Assembly: GCA_011037195.1 (NCBI GenBank)
Contig: JAAEAF010000281.1
Span: forward strand, 62,001 to 126,000
DNA from: Triatoma infestans
Taxonomy: Eukaryota > Arthropoda > Insecta > Hemiptera > Reduviidae
Reading direction: 5' to 3'
Length of the DNA: 64,000 nucleotides
Shown: positions 29,841 to 42,295 of the stretch, in pieces
Layout: every line of letters begins with the position of its first letter
Numbering within the stretch: the stretch's first letter is position 1
Notes under the pieces: model-generated
Databases searched by the model: none
What the model was told of the DNA's origin: nothing
What the model saw: the letters and a program-made list of their open reading frames with translations, nothing else
Made by a program: the position numbers and the translations under genes

Positions 29841-30194
29841 TGACTTAATATAGCGAAATAAATAGGAGTTTCAGATAGTATTCTGGTAGTGAAAGCCAAA
29901 ACAAAATGGCGGTGGGAATCGAGACGTGCTTACCTCAAGCCTGCCAATAAAGATCGACTGGAAATTGACTGGCAAGCCTTGACACTTTTTTCAAAGATTA
30001 TTTTTTTTAATTTATTAAAGAAGTAAAACTTTTTTATGATTATAGCATTAACCAATTGTTTTCAGTTGGATTTTTCTTAAAGAAACAGTTTATTTTATTT
30101 ACGTAAAGAATGCAATAGTTTGAATATCGTATATATATACTGTGATGGATGCAAGAAACTTGAAATAATATTAAATTATAAAAAAAATCAGAAA

Positions 30195-30578
30195 TGTGAC
30201 ATTCCCTTGCAAAAGGGCTAGCCAGGTATACAAGTCCAGTTACTGGTACGGTTCAAGAACAATTATGGCATTGTACTACCCCTTCTCCTCACAGGGGAGG
30301 AATTCAAGAAACAAAGAGAAGAGATATTTAAGGACAGACTTGTGCTAGAAATCAAGGTGAAAGCATCAGAGCTATACCAGTATCAAGTTATAAGAATTTA
30401 TTATAAGTTTTATTTGTGATATTCAAAGTACTTAATTTCTCTTAAGGAGTAATATATTTAATTTAATCTACCAGTGTGTTCTCAATTATTCTTACACTTC
30501 TATCTTTTCCTCAAACATACTTACAAGCCTTTATGCAAGACCGCTCGTGCTACACAACCAACTACACATCATCACACA
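30195..30578 (+). mobile_element. LTR-like repeat, CGCTCGTG family
   Basis: It starts TGTGACATTCCCTTGCAAAAGGG and ends CACATCATCACACA. Near its end it has CCGCTCGTGCTACACAACCA. The start matches the minus-strand copy that begins at 40000. No clear target duplication is visible. Confidence 0.55.
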
Positions 30579-30656
30579 AAAGAAAGCAATGAAAATAAAT
30601 AGTTTTATAAAATATAGTAAATAGTGAATTTAACTTAAAAAAAGAGTGTATTTTAG

Positions 30657-31075
30657 TGTCAGGTACTGTAAATTGGGGTCATTGCTAGTAGGGAAACAAA
30701 GGCACGAAATTAATACAATGCGACTTAGCCAACTGTTTTGTTAGAGAGCATTCCTTCGGACAGTCTGCACTTAGCCTTCAAACAACTAAGTCGCATTCTG
30801 CTTCCAAAGCCAGAACACTTCAGGAATCGCTCAGTGCCAATGATAGATATTTGCCCTTATTCTAGATAAACATCATTATATTAAGATACAGTGTGATATT
30901 GTAATATACTTAAATTTACTAAGAGATAATATAATTATTTATGAAACAGTGGTGCTGTTCTTAATTATTACTAATACTTCATTCTCTTTTAAACTTACTA
31001 CTTACAAGCCCTAATACGAAAACGCTCGTGCTACACACAACCAGCTTCTACAAGCTACCAATACACATCATCACA
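30657..31075 (+). mobile_element. LTR-like repeat, CGCTCGTG family, adjacent copy
   Basis: It starts TGTCAGGTACTGTAAATTGG and ends ACACATCATCACA. It follows the previous copy after about 80 bp. The internal 30717-30800 region contains an inverted GCGACTTAG / CTAAGTCGC pair. Confidence 0.5.
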
Positions 31076-31123
31076 CCAAAACATTACAATACCATTTTAA
31101 CGTATTACAATCAAATCATTCGA

Positions 31124-31300
31124 GATGGATTTAGCTCAGTGTAGCGTACTGAACTACTCACGAACTTCCCAGTTTCGAGTCCAGCCAGTACTACCCTTAG
31201 ATTTCCCCTTTACCTTTTCCTAGGAGCCAGTTAAAGCTCGACGTTCCACTTAATTGCACTGAGAAGCTGTGGGAGGGGGCAACAACATTTAGTTCGCAAT
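31124..31300 (+). mobile_element. Diverged Ala-tRNA-derived SINE copy
   Basis: GGATTTAGCTCAGTG resembles box A of the SINE family and TTTCGAGTCCAGC is its box B region, followed by the CCTAGGAGCC segment. The tail is degraded. Confidence 0.6.
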
Positions 31301-33670
31301 GCGTTACAACCCATAGAACAAAGAATATCGCTCTCTTAAAGTGAATACGATATACCTTATATTGTAATATAGAATTAATCTTTCTTAATTTAATTTAAGT
31401 AAAGTGTAAATTACAAAAAACAAACATTCAGCACTACTAATAAAATATTGTCTTCCAAATACCAAACGAAAAGATGTGAGGTTATTTTTAGTATCGGAAT
31501 TAGATTGGATTACCACTATTATGATAAAAAATAAAATAAAAAAATTCGCAATCATTTATCACAAAATGTCTCGTATTACTAATCAATAAGGAAGTTCTCA
31601 GATGTTTTTTTAACTACCAAATAATTGGGCGAGGAAAGTGACAGCGTGTTTAGAATATCAAATATATGGGCAAAACCAATTTATACTTGAAATGCACTAC
31701 TTTAAATCAATTGACAATCAAATGGGTTTAAAAAATGTTTTTGAACAATAGTGTAAATAATTTCAAAAAATATAGATCTGCTAGAGAAAAATATAAAAAT
31801 GAAAAAAGCGCAATTAATAATATCGAAATAAGAAATATCTTGGAACGAAATCGGGGGTGAGTTATCTAAATTCATATAGTGAACCTGGAAAGGCTTTTTG
31901 GCCATGCTATTTAGGTGGTATACGGATGGTTCAGGAAACCTGTATGAATGGAACTGGAGTGTATTAGGGCCCACAGAGCCAATGGTTCACTTCCCGAGCA
32001 TTTTGCAGAAAATAGACATTTGCAGAGGAAATTCATCCAAATAGTTATCCAAAGAAGGACTTATTAGATCACCAGTTTGCTTCTGGTTAACTAGTAAAAA
32101 AGCGATAAAAAAAAACTTAAGGAAAAATGAAAATATGTAAAAACTATTCTCGGATTATTCAAGCTTAAGCTAGATGAAATTGTGTAGTTAGTTGGTCCAT
32201 AATTAAGGAATCTCATGCGCTCGAACCTTATCCAACATTTTCACAACAGGGGTTTTTTTCCTTCATTTACTCGGGTTTATCATTTGAACATGTGTTGTTT
32301 GAATATATTCAGGTAAAAATTAAATAATAATTCACCGAAAATAGTAAATTTAACATTACATATTACCATAGTTAAATAAAAGATAATAAAAATAGAAATA
32401 AAATCCTTAAAAAAAAAAATGAATTACTAGAAATAATTCACCCACTATCTTTATTAATATCCAAATTTCAGTGATGATATTTTAGTAAAATACGTTTGAC
32501 AATGGTTCATCAACTATTGTATGCTGTAAACGTTTCTTCGAAAACATAATTTCCATTTGAAGTGAATAAATTTGGATATCGTTATTGCAGTGTACATATT
32601 GAAGGATCCATGTTTGAATTTGTATGCATAACTTCTGGTGGTTTCCTGGCGTTTATTTTGAAAATAGCAAATAGATTAATATTATAAATTTATCTAACCA
32701 TTGTAATATTTTTGTAAATGCTTTTTATTTTCAGTGAGAGATAAATTGTAAATTTTTTATTTTGGGCAAAGTTATCACCCAAATCAGAGAAGTTTTTAAT
32801 GTGAGTTTAGTTTTTTAACACACTATCTTAATGTTCATTTGTAATGATGATCTTTTCTACGAAATTCTTTCTAATACTTTTTTGAGAAAATATTCTCTTA
32901 ATAAAATAATCTTGCAAAATATGTAAACAAAAATATCTTGGAACCATTTTCGAGAAAATCGCAAAAAAAAGTGAGAAAAAAAATCATTCATTAAAGTGGT
33001 ACTTCCGGTTGAGGGAATTTTTGACAGACAACTTTACTGTCGAATTCCATAGTGCCTCCTAAACGGAATATCAAGTTTGACCTATCTGTGAACTTTCGTT
33101 GTTGAGCTAAACTCATACAAACACAAACACATACAAACTAATTTTTAAAAACGCTCAATCAGCAGTGTTGGCTATTTAAACTTTGTGGTGAATTACTTTA
33201 TTTAAATTATACCCTTTTGGTTGGCGAGGAGTAATTTCTTGTGTTCGTTATGTAACTTCCAAACAAGGGAGACGCTTAACACTTTTTTTGGTTCCAAAAT
33301 GTTCCACCCATACTGAGTCACGTTCCCATTATGATGGTTGCGACAAGCTGTCCAAACACCAGCTGTTGAACTACTCAATGCCTTAATTAAGGGTTATTAA
33401 TTTTGTGAGGCAAGTTTGGCAATTTTTGCATAATTTAAATTTTTTTTTTTATTAGTTTATTTTTTTTGTATTATTAACGGTACTGGATTTTTTTGGTTTA
33501 CTATCTCTTACACAGCTTTGTATTGATTGCAATCGTATCAAATTTTCGATATCGATTTTTTATGGGAAATATACGTTTTTGAGGCACACAGTTTGAAAAA
33601 CGAAATTTTGGAAATAGTGCGAGTCCAAGAAGATCTTGGAGTGTCTCAGCCCTGCAATATTTTTACAATA
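31301..33670. other. A+T-rich DNA with repeat fragments
   Basis: ACTTCCGG-family sequence lies at about 32930-33130, and one end of the TATTGCAATCG TIR family at about 33501-33600. Nothing else is recognised. Confidence 0.5.
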
Positions 33671-33689
33671 TAATGTATGTTAGCGTGTT
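33671..33689. repeat. LINE target-site duplication, left
   Basis: TAATGTATGTTAGCGTGTT is repeated exactly at 34974-34992, bracketing the LINE fragment. Confidence 0.9.
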
Positions 33690-34884
33690 TGGGAGTACAG
33701 CGTACGGCCTGTTTGGCTATTACTGGCGCGATGAGAACGACACCGACGGTGGCATTAGAGATGCTGCTGGGGCTAATCCCCCTTCAGTATGTGGTAGTGG
33801 GAGAGGCAATGAAAGGGTACCTCAGAATGAGGTGCAAGGGAGAATGGGTGAGAACCTTCCGGGGGGATCACACTAGGATTGAGGACAAAATTTGGCGAGT
33901 AAACCGATTCTTGCTATCCAAACTTGATGAGACGAGCAAGAAATGGGGATTTGAGAGAGATTATGAGATTACGATTGGCAGTATAGGAGATGATAACCTT
34001 ACGAGGCCAACGGAGTCGGGCAGCGGCATTATTCGTTGCTATTCAGATGGCTCTAGGCAGGAGGGTACTGGCCTGTCGGGGGCGGGAGCCTGGTTTCAGG
34101 AACTGGACAAAGAGAGTTCGGTGGCCTTGGGTGCTTGGCCACTGTTTTTCAGTCTGAGGTGGTGGGCATCATTGAATGCTGCCACCTGGTGGGGGAGTGG
34201 CAGGGAGAGTTCAAGGAAGTGCGGATTTTCTCGGATAGCCAAGCCGCACTAAGGGCTTTGAGTAAGCCTTGGTGGAGTTCGAAATTAGTGGGAGAATGTC
34301 GGAGGAAGCTCAACGCTTTGGCTCGGAGGGGTAAGGTGCATCTCTATTGGATACCCGGACATGCGGGAATAGAGGGCAATGAGAGGGCGGATCGGCTGGC
34401 CAGGGAGGGATCATCATTACCATTCTGTGGTCCTGAACCAGCCCTGGCCGTTACAAAGACGTTTCGCGACAAACAGATTAGACTTTGGGAGACGAGAGCT
34501 TTGGAGAAATGCTGGGGGGACACGCAGGGGTGCCTCCAAGCTAAAAGATTTATAAAGGCAGGTAAGCAGAGAATTTCGGAGTATCTCCTGTCTCTTAGTA
34601 GGACGGGTTTGAGGACCTTGGTAGGAATAGTGACTGGACACACTTGGGTGTCCAGTCACTTGTTTAACATAGGAAAGACGCGGAGTCCCATTTGTCAGAA
34701 CTGTGATGACGGAGTTAGGGAAACGGTGTATCACTACTTATGTCAGTGTCCCCGTTTCGCTGGAACTAGGTTTCGTATATTTGGGAGGACACCACTCTCG
34801 CAGGATTGTCTAGGCGAGTTGGAGTATAGGGATATCTTGAGATATTGTAGATTAACCGGCAAGTTACCGGGGGAGACTAATTAA
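33690..34884 (+). pseudogene. LINE ORF2 C terminus: RT end, RNase H, zinc knuckle
   Basis: The RT tail (RTACLAITGAMRTTPT) is followed by RNase H with Asp in CYSDGS, Glu in FQSEVV, Asp in IFSDSQAAL and Asp in GNERADRLA. A terminal CQNC...HYLCQC knuckle follows. The frame changes once near 34127-34140, consistent with loss of one base, so RNase H is split between two frames. All four acidic residues remain. The apparent upstream ATG codons lie in the target duplication and are not genuine starts. Confidence 0.88.
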
Positions 34885-34973
34885 GGGGTTACGGGGGGTA
34901 TCGGGGGGATAAGAGCCATATAGGCTTAGGTCCCGCGCCTTTGGGCACCCGTTTCCGATAATAATAATAATAA
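33690..34973 (+). mobile_element. 5'-truncated RNase H-bearing non-LTR retrotransposon
   Basis: A 1,284-bp insertion between 19-bp target duplications, ending in an (ATA)n tail. The left edge falls inside the reverse transcriptase C-terminal region, as expected from incomplete reverse transcription. An RNase H domain and the short TAA-rich tail point to the I/R1-like group. The 3' UTR (34885-34950) is G-rich. Confidence 0.88.
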
Positions 34974-34992
34974 TAATGTATGTTAGCGTGTT

Positions 34993-37509
34993 AGCCATTT
35001 TTCAATGGTCTCACAGGAAGTTCTGTATGAGACGCCACAGAAAGGCTCCGGACCAAATTCCAACTTTAAAGTAAATCTGTCAATTAAGCAGTTAAAATTG
35101 AAGTAAGGGAAAGTCTACGATTGTTTTACATCAGATTCATTTCCGTTGACTGGACATTAATTATAAATTCGGAAGTTTGATGATGAGTAGATACATATAT
35201 TCCATGCCGTTCACTAATAGGTACTTAGTTAATTAGAAAGAAAACACTTGCTTGATCTTCAAAAATGTTAAAAGATTTGTTTTAAGCTAGCAATCCATCA
35301 TAAAGTAATTCAATTGTGCAACAATAGCCAGCTGCCTATTTTATTTACTTTTTAACAATAACCTCTCGACGGGCCATAGCAGTTTATTCTAAAGTTAGGT
35401 GAATACATAAAAAAAAAAAAAAAATACATATGTACGCACGAATATATTCTTGGAAATAAATTTATGTTATTTAAAGAGTGTAGATATTGCAATACTTATT
35501 TCAGTAGGTAAAAGTACTTTATAACAACATAAATTTTTTACTTTTTTTTTTACTTTCTCATATAAGGGTAGTATTGAGAAAGTTTGTATTCATGAAAAAA
35601 GTTGACCTAGTGATTTTACGTTATATATTTTCTAAGATAGAGAGAAGAGAGGACATATTTCTTGCAGTAAATATTCACAACTTTCTATGCAATAAATATC
35701 AATTCATTTTTTTTTTTCTATTTTTATTTTTTATTAACTTTTTCTTACAGAGATGAAAGTAACGGCCATAAAATAAATAAAATTAAAAGTTTCTTTTTTA
35801 TGTATAGTATACCTAGAATACCTTTTAAAAAGATTTTAATTGTAGGTTGTAAGCATAGAAGATGAAAAAAGTATTATCTCAAAGGGATAGTTATTTGTTC
35901 AATTTTTTTTAAATAAATACGGGTAGATTTAGCTTTCTATATGAAACTGCAAATCCATCAGACATTTTTTAAATGTTAAACTGTTTCATTTTGATCTTCA
36001 GATATTTGCTATCTACAGGATTATATATATACTATTGCGTTCATCGTTTGATTCAATACAAAATTACATTGCAAAGTAGTATTTTTATTTTTATGTCATT
36101 TTATGAGAATTAAAAGATTCATTTATTACTATCAACCTCCAGCAAACGGATGTCTATGCAGTACATTACTTATTGAAACATTTTTGTACTTCACATTTTT
36201 TACAATAAAGGTAATTAATTATACACTCATGAGCGTACCCCGTAGCGGCAATGTAACGACCAATGCAAGTATGAAAGTAGAAGATATGAAAATATCCTAA
36301 ACTGAACTCACCTCGAAGATGATGAAAACGGAAGCAAAAGCGTTGGCGCTGGGCTGCGATGAAGTGACGTAAAAGAGATGGTATAAATGAGGCGTGTGAA
36401 AGTTGTTTAGGTGTGAATTTTGTATGTGTGAGTGATGAGGGAGTGCAATAAGGTGTCAATGGATGACGCTGAAGAAGGTCTTGAAGCTGGAAAGGCGATG
36501 GAACTAGATGACTGTTTCTTCTTGAATGAGAAGAAGGCGTAAATCAAGTTGATTCTCAGTAAGAGAAATATGCTTACAGCGGATGACAGAAACAAAATAG
36601 GCGAAAAGAGCACTTGATGCACATAAAAACTGAACGGAGAATAAACCGCAGAGCTCTGTACATCACAACAGTCACAAGAGCAATGAATAAAAAGTAGAGG
36701 GAAGTATGTGTAATTGCGCCGGTGGCAAAAACAACAAAGGAAAAAGAGCGCTATCTGTTAGACGAAAAGGCGGGAAATAGATGTGAGAAGAGCGCGTTAA
36801 GTTACAGTGAAAAGGCGGGATACAGAGTTAATCCCTCTAAGAGACCGCAACTGAACAGTAATATTATTATTAAAATATATTAGGAAAGGGAATAATGGCC
36901 AGATGTTTGTGAAGTAGACAGATAATGGATGAAGATATGAGTAGATTTGTTGAAGATGATAAATGACCTCCATCTAGTCCTGTCTGAAGAAATAAACTCT
37001 GCTGCATTTTTGGATTCTTCAAGTGCAATTTCCTTGTCATCTGAGTACTTACTGCCACCTTCAATCTACCAAAACTTGCAGAATTTTCTTGTGATATGGA
37101 GGAACATGCATTCCTCACGCGGTCTTCCAAAAGTATTTTGTTTAGCAGTTCTCGACCATTTCGTAAAAAAATTATTGCGCATGACATTAAAATATAAGTT
37201 TAAATAGAAAGGCATAAAAAAATGTATGATTTATTATCTCCAATGCAACAAGTGCCTATTCTAATAAAGAGAAATTAGAGTAAATAGAAAAAGGCTGTAG
37301 GATTAACAACGCTTAAATATATTCACCTTTTTTCGCTCTTGAAAACATAATTCATCAGAACTTTGCTAATAAAATTGCTCACCAAATAAATGTACATTCA
37401 ATTTTTTATGAAAAACCAAAGAAAATTCACAAAATCAGCAATTGCAATTGTAAAAATTTGCAAAATTAATTGTTAATTAATCTAATGTTATATAATAAAT
37501 AAAAAAAAA
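34993..37509. other. Non-coding DNA; possible host 5' exon on the minus strand
   Basis: Most of it is A+T-rich with nothing recognised. Between about 36314 and 36860 the sequence is less A+T-rich, and on the minus strand CGAG|GTGAGTTC near 36313 is a strong splice donor. An unrecognised open stretch lies at 36870-37187 (minus). No protein family is identifiable. Confidence 0.35.
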
Positions 37510-37725
37510 TGAATAAAGCTATGGCGCAACAGCCCGTTTAGGGCTAAGGCCTACCAAACGGCGATTCGTATTTGGTGGGTAGGAGTAAACACGCCGCCAT
37601 TCCTTCGCCGTTTAATTCCCGTCGCCGTAGCTTCTTCATTTTTCACACAATGTACTGGAATCGAGCCCCGAATACTCCCACCAAAGGCGAGTGCGCTAGC
37701 CACTAGACCAACTCATGAGTACAAC
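37510..37725 (-). mobile_element. tRNA-derived SINE of a second family
   Basis: Read on the minus strand it has box A TGGTCTAGTGG and box B GGCTCGATTCC. The body contains CTACGGCGACGGGAATTAAA and an end GGGCTGTTGCGCCATAGC. Its body differs from the Ala-derived family. Box A resembles Glu- or Gly-type tRNA. Confidence 0.65.
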
Positions 37726-38191
37726 ACATTTACGTATCTAACATACATTGATTGGTTAAAATTTCTAAATTAAACAAAAATATAATACAAGAATGATTCT
37801 TTTTTTTAAAAAAAAAAACATTGAAAATCATAATAATATAAATCGGAATAGCCCGCACACAAATGAATTCTTTTATAATTTAAAATTCTGAGCAATTTTG
37901 TTTACATTTATAACATGATAATTATTGCGTTGGCCGCTTGATTTGTACTCCAAAAATATATTTATGTTCCAAAAAAAAAAAAATATGTTGCCTTTATTAA
38001 TTTGGCCAATTCAGGTTCGAAATTTTCAAACAGGGTTTTAAGCGAAAAAATAGTGAAGTTAAGTGTTCCCATAGCCCGCAAGGGGTATCTGAACCACAGT
38101 TCAGTGCTCTACACTCTACAGACAAGGACAAACATAGTACATAAACTAGGGTCCCTCCGTCCCTAGTTAACCGGCGAAAGCTAAGGGAGAA

Positions 38192-38425
38192 GGAAGGGAT
38201 TAGCTCAGTGGTAGCGCGCTGGAGTAGCAACGAGGAGGTCCCGGGTTCGAATCCAGTATGCTGCCCTTAGATTTCTTTCTTCCTAGGAACCTCTACAACT
38301 CACTGTCCGGTGATAGGCAGTGTTGTCTATAGCCAGAGAATGCTGCTGGAGGCCCGGAAAAGGCTCCGGGGGGCACCATAGATCTTTCAGTTCGCAGTGC
38401 AATAATCCATCTAAATCTAAGTGTT
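38192..38425 (+). mobile_element. Ala-tRNA-derived SINE copy
   Basis: GGGATTAGCTCAGTGGTAGC is box A and GGGTTCGAATCCAG is box B. The shared body follows: CCTAGGAACCTC, CTCACTGTCC, CAGTGTTGTCT and GGCTCCGGGGGGC. Confidence 0.8.
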
Positions 38426-39618
38426 CCCATGAAGATCTAAAGATCAAGTAAAAAAAGCAATAAAGACCTGGTTTTAATTATACAAAAATTTTTATCAGAA
38501 TACATTTAAAGACTAATTTTAGTAAGACTGATATTGAAATTTTCTAACACTAGAACATTTTCATTAAAATTACAAATATAAAGTGAAGAGTTGTTGAAAT
38601 GAATGATGATTTTTGTCAAATAGCTAGCATCTGTTATTTAGTGAAAATTAATATATTATTTAAGTTGATTAAATTTAGTGTGGAGTTTTCTTAAGTAAGA
38701 GAAAAGTTAAAGTATAGAAGGGTTAAGAAATCGTTAGGCGTTAATTGAAAAATGACCTTTCCTTTACTATGTTGTCGGAGGAGGGGAAGGGAACGAGCAA
38801 AAGTGCTGCTCCATGAGGACCTCTTATTAACCATGAATTTTACACTAAACTTAAATGAAGAAAATATCGTGCTCTCCTCGTTTTTCCACTTTTAGACTTC
38901 GGATGAGTTTAAGGGGCCGTGTTACCATTTTGCTTCTATCTAAAATACAATTAGCTTGACAGCTAAAAGATTACTAATTTAAATTTTATAACGAGCTCGT
39001 ATGACGACTTTTGGTAGTGTAGGCTAGTCGGCCAGGCAGAGAGAAAAAAAGGGAGAGAGAGTGGAAATTGAATTAAAAAGATAATTAATTTACTTTTAAT
39101 TTCTTCTAAATTAATATTCACCAGTTTTTTTAATTAATTAATTAATTGTAACTTTTTTGTTTTTGTTATTGCTTTTCGTAATTAGATTTTGAGCAATTAC
39201 GTAAATAATTTTATCTTGAAATTAATGAACGTTTAGAGAAATACAAGCGCTAAATTATCTCTAAACCTAATATAAATTGTGAATGAAATAGACCGAGTAT
39301 GGAACATAAAAAACATTGGCTTCCTTGATTAAATGTACTGTTTGTAGTAATCTGTAATTGCCTAGAATGTGTAGGAGTTCAAATGTAAGAGAGAGAGAGA
39401 GAGGATTTTACTGGTAATGAGTTATTTGTAGTAACTTATGGAGTATTGCACTACTTTTGCCCACAAATGTTGATTGTTTACCTAAGCTGTGCACAATATC
39501 TTTTTAGTTTATGTTTATCCAATAAAACCATCACAACTTTTAATTAGGGCGAAATAAAACTTAATAAAATTGATTCATACTTTAAACACAGAATTTTTAG
39601 AGGCTGAAATGTAATTGG
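38426..39618. other. A+T-rich DNA, nothing recognised
   Basis: GA microsatellites lie near 39040 and 39390. No ORF or terminal repeats I can support are present. Confidence 0.5.
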
Positions 39619-40000
39619 TGTGGTTTGATGTTGTAGTTGGTAGTTTGTGTAGCACGAGCGGTTTTGTAAAGGGCTTGTGAGTATATATGTTTAAGAGAGA
39701 AGTATTAATAATCCAGAGAGCACTACTGTTTTTAAAATAATTATATTATTCTCCAAAAGAATTTAATCTTTACAATATCACAATAATATGCTTATAATTA
39801 TACTGAAGATTTAAGTATTGATTTAACTTAAACTGGTAGAATGTCTGATTCAGACTGTTCTTGAAAGAATGTCTTCTAATTGTTCGTTCAAATCTTCCCC
39901 TGTGAGAAGAAGGGGTAGACAATGCTAACAAGGTTCATGAATTTTAAAAGACAAAGGTGGTCTTCTACCTGAATAGTCCCTTTTGCCAGCGAATGTTACA
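39619..40000 (-). mobile_element. LTR-like repeat, CGCTCGTG family
   Basis: On the minus strand it starts TGTAACATTCGCTGGCAAAA and ends with CATCAAACCACAC. ACAAAACCGCTCGTGCTACA lies near the end. The interior matches the 30195 copy. Confidence 0.55.
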
Positions 40001-40057
40001 TTTTTCATGATATTACAAATAAAATATTTTTCTATATTTCTGGCATCCCTCACAGGG

Positions 40058-40225
40058 CCCTGGATTAGCAGCACAGTGATGGCGTGGCTGAATTGTAAGA
40101 TGGAGTCAGGTGGGTGCTACACTCTTCTTATTTTTTTACCTAGAAGCTTCTACAACTCGCTTTGCCTGGGGACGAGCAGTGTTTATGTTAGGAGAGAGCA
40201 TTACAAGCTCCAACACCATTGATCT
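40058..40225 (+). mobile_element. Degraded SINE copy
   Basis: GGATTAGCAGCACAGTG recalls box A. The body shows CCTAGAAGCTTCTACAACTC and GGACGAGCAGTG. Box B is lost. Confidence 0.5.
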
Positions 40226-40631
40226 TAGACTAAATAAATAAACAAACGTTTCCGAGTGTTTATAAAGTACATCTGACATATAAATATCATGAATGTCATT
40301 TTTTTCAACTGCATCTATTTTTTTTTGAGAAAGCAAAATATTTTGAAAATAAGGTTAGTTACTCTTAGCGCTTTTTGTTTTTGTACTGTCTTGCCATGTC
40401 TTCCTGAGATCAAACTTACCACCTTCCTTGATAATAATGTAATCGAAAATTTGTCCCTACGCAATTAAAGCAAATTATCGTTGATATCTGTACAGTAAAC
40501 ATGAAAATTTAATTTGTGAAGTTTTTATTATTGTCGAAATATAGTCTATATTCGTGGATTATTCGAATTGTCCTGTAAAATAGTCGCTTTTACTTACATT
40601 AAAAACTGCAGTTTAGGTAATTTTACATTGA

Positions 40632-41024
40632 AAGCCCTAAAATTCCTCTATTGCACACTTGTTCGTCCTCATCTTGAGTATTGCTGCTCAGTAAGGATTA
40701 ACTACTTTTAAAGAAACTTATGGATATGTTAGAAACAGTTCAGAAAATTTATTACTTCTTTATGATATAATCCATGACTTCATCGACAATAATAACACAC
40801 TCTCATCCATTTCCTTCAATATGCCTTTAATTAACTTAAGATATCATTGTCTGTTTTCCAACCGTTTGAATAAACATGGTTGCTGCTCTAAACTAATTAC
40901 TGGTGCTAGTTCCTCCAAAATCCTAAACCTTGTAAACCCCTTATCTGGGGAAATTGACATTTTCCGTCCCACCAGATCTCAATTTAAGAACAAATTAATT
41001 GCTATTCTGAATAATATGCAATAA
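40632..41024 (+). pseudogene. Non-LTR reverse transcriptase C-terminal relic
   Basis: KALKFLYCTLVRPHLEYC matches the thumb region typical of Jockey/CR1-type reverse transcriptases. A broken continuation ends in NPLSGEIDIFRPTRSQFKN, the usual basic tail. Stops separate the parts. Confidence 0.65.
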
Positions 41025-41154
41025 ATTTAATCAAATTTATAAATTTGCTAATTTTATAATTTTACACATATGGTACAAACATGTGTAAAGAAGTTTTGTA
41101 AATAGATTTATATTTTTACGCCTTATTTCTTCTTGAATTATAACTTTATTTAAA

Positions 41155-41388
41155 GGGAAGGAATAGCGAAGTGGTTAGCGTACTGGACTCCCACGCGGAG
41201 GACCCGGGTTCGAGTCCAGCTATGCTACCTTTAGATTTTTTCTTTGGGAGCCTCTACAGCTCACTGTCCAATGTGGACAGTGTTGTCTGTAACGAGAGAA
41301 CACTGTCCGGAGGCCGGCAGTGCACTGAGAAGGCTCGGGGCGCCAGCGACCATAGATGTTGACGCACCTTAAATTAAAAAAAAAAAAT
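41155..41388 (+). mobile_element. Ala-tRNA-derived SINE with LINE-like tail, best-preserved copy
   Basis: Head: GGAATAGCGAAGTGGTTAGC and box B GGGTTCGAGTCC. Body: CTCACTGTCC, CACTGTCCGGAGGCCGGCAG and GGCGCC. The 3' tail is GACCATAGATGTTGACGCAC followed by CTTAAATT and A11. CTTTATTT flanks both sides and may be a short target duplication. The tail resembles the end of the LINE at 42295 and 52310. Confidence 0.85.
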
Positions 41389-41456
41389 CTTTATTTCTTT
41401 GGTTATTTTTTAAACAAATTTAATTTATTCTTATATGTAACAAATATTTATTGTAC

Positions 41457-41726
41457 TATTCCTAAAATACAGTTGAGAGATCGGGTTGAGTGAAAGCGTC
41501 AATGGTTTGCTAAAAACAGACGTTTCGCCCATAATGCAATCAGCCTCTTAAAGGTCGTTACACCTTGAAGGCCAATAAGTAACTGAACCTTGGTAGCGAA
41601 GGGGCATGGCTCCTTAAGCCGTAAAGACCAAGAAGAAGAAGCTCATTGCAACATGGGTGAAACATCCGTTCTTAGCAAACCACTGACGCGGTTTCAACCC
41701 GGAAACTCAAGTGTATTTTAGGAATA
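41457..41726. mobile_element. Fold-back MITE-like element, 270 bp
   Basis: TATTCCTAAAATACA at the left is mirrored at 41712-41726. The arms continue through TGGTTTGCTAA and GCAATCAGC or GCAATGAGC, so most of the element folds on itself. There is no coding capacity. Confidence 0.75.
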
Positions 41727-41849
41727 GTTTCATGAAATGACCGCGGAAACCTAAAAGATAATACTATTCCTATTTGCCCATGGATTGCTGTAGTATTTTT
41801 TGTAAAAGAATTTATATCCGTTAAAAGTAAATAATAAAATAAAACAAAA

Positions 41850-42295
41850 TCTTTCCAACTGGGAAAAGAAATGGCAATCCGTGCAGGTGTCAAATAAACT
41901 AAGGAATTCAAGGGTACCACAAAGAAATGGTCAACCTAAATCGAGAGTCTCGGCGAAAAGAAGTTGTCCTAGCGAGAATGAGACTCGGTCACACTATGCT
42001 GACGCACAGCCACATATTCTGAAGTGAACCTCAGCCGGTATGCAGCGCTTGCAATACGACATTAACGGTCCCGCATATTCTATTGGAATGTTCGAAATAT
42101 GTAAACGCGCAGGGAAAGGTAAATTTGCCGACCAGTCTTACAGATGTATTAGGAGACATCCGTAAGACAAGGACAATGAGGGCAATAACAATAAGACTTT
42201 AGAATATCTTAGGGAGGTTCATTTATGATGAGTCCTTACAAATTAGAAACAGGTGCAAAGGACCATAGCTGTTGTGCACCTTAAAAAAAATCCAG
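41850..42295 (+). pseudogene. LINE 3' fragment, copy A
   Basis: It matches 51725-52310, with the post-RNase H region (KIFPTGKRNGNP-like reading), TCCTAGCGAGAATGAGACTC, ATTGGAATGTTCGAAATATG and the 3' tail GGACCATAGCTGTTGTGCAC. Frames are broken. The longer sister copy identifies it as an RNase H-bearing non-LTR element. Confidence 0.75.

Noticed and set aside
33673..33876. ATG codons at the start of the LINE reading frames
   Set aside because: They fall in the 19-bp target duplication, so they are host DNA joined to a 5'-truncated element.
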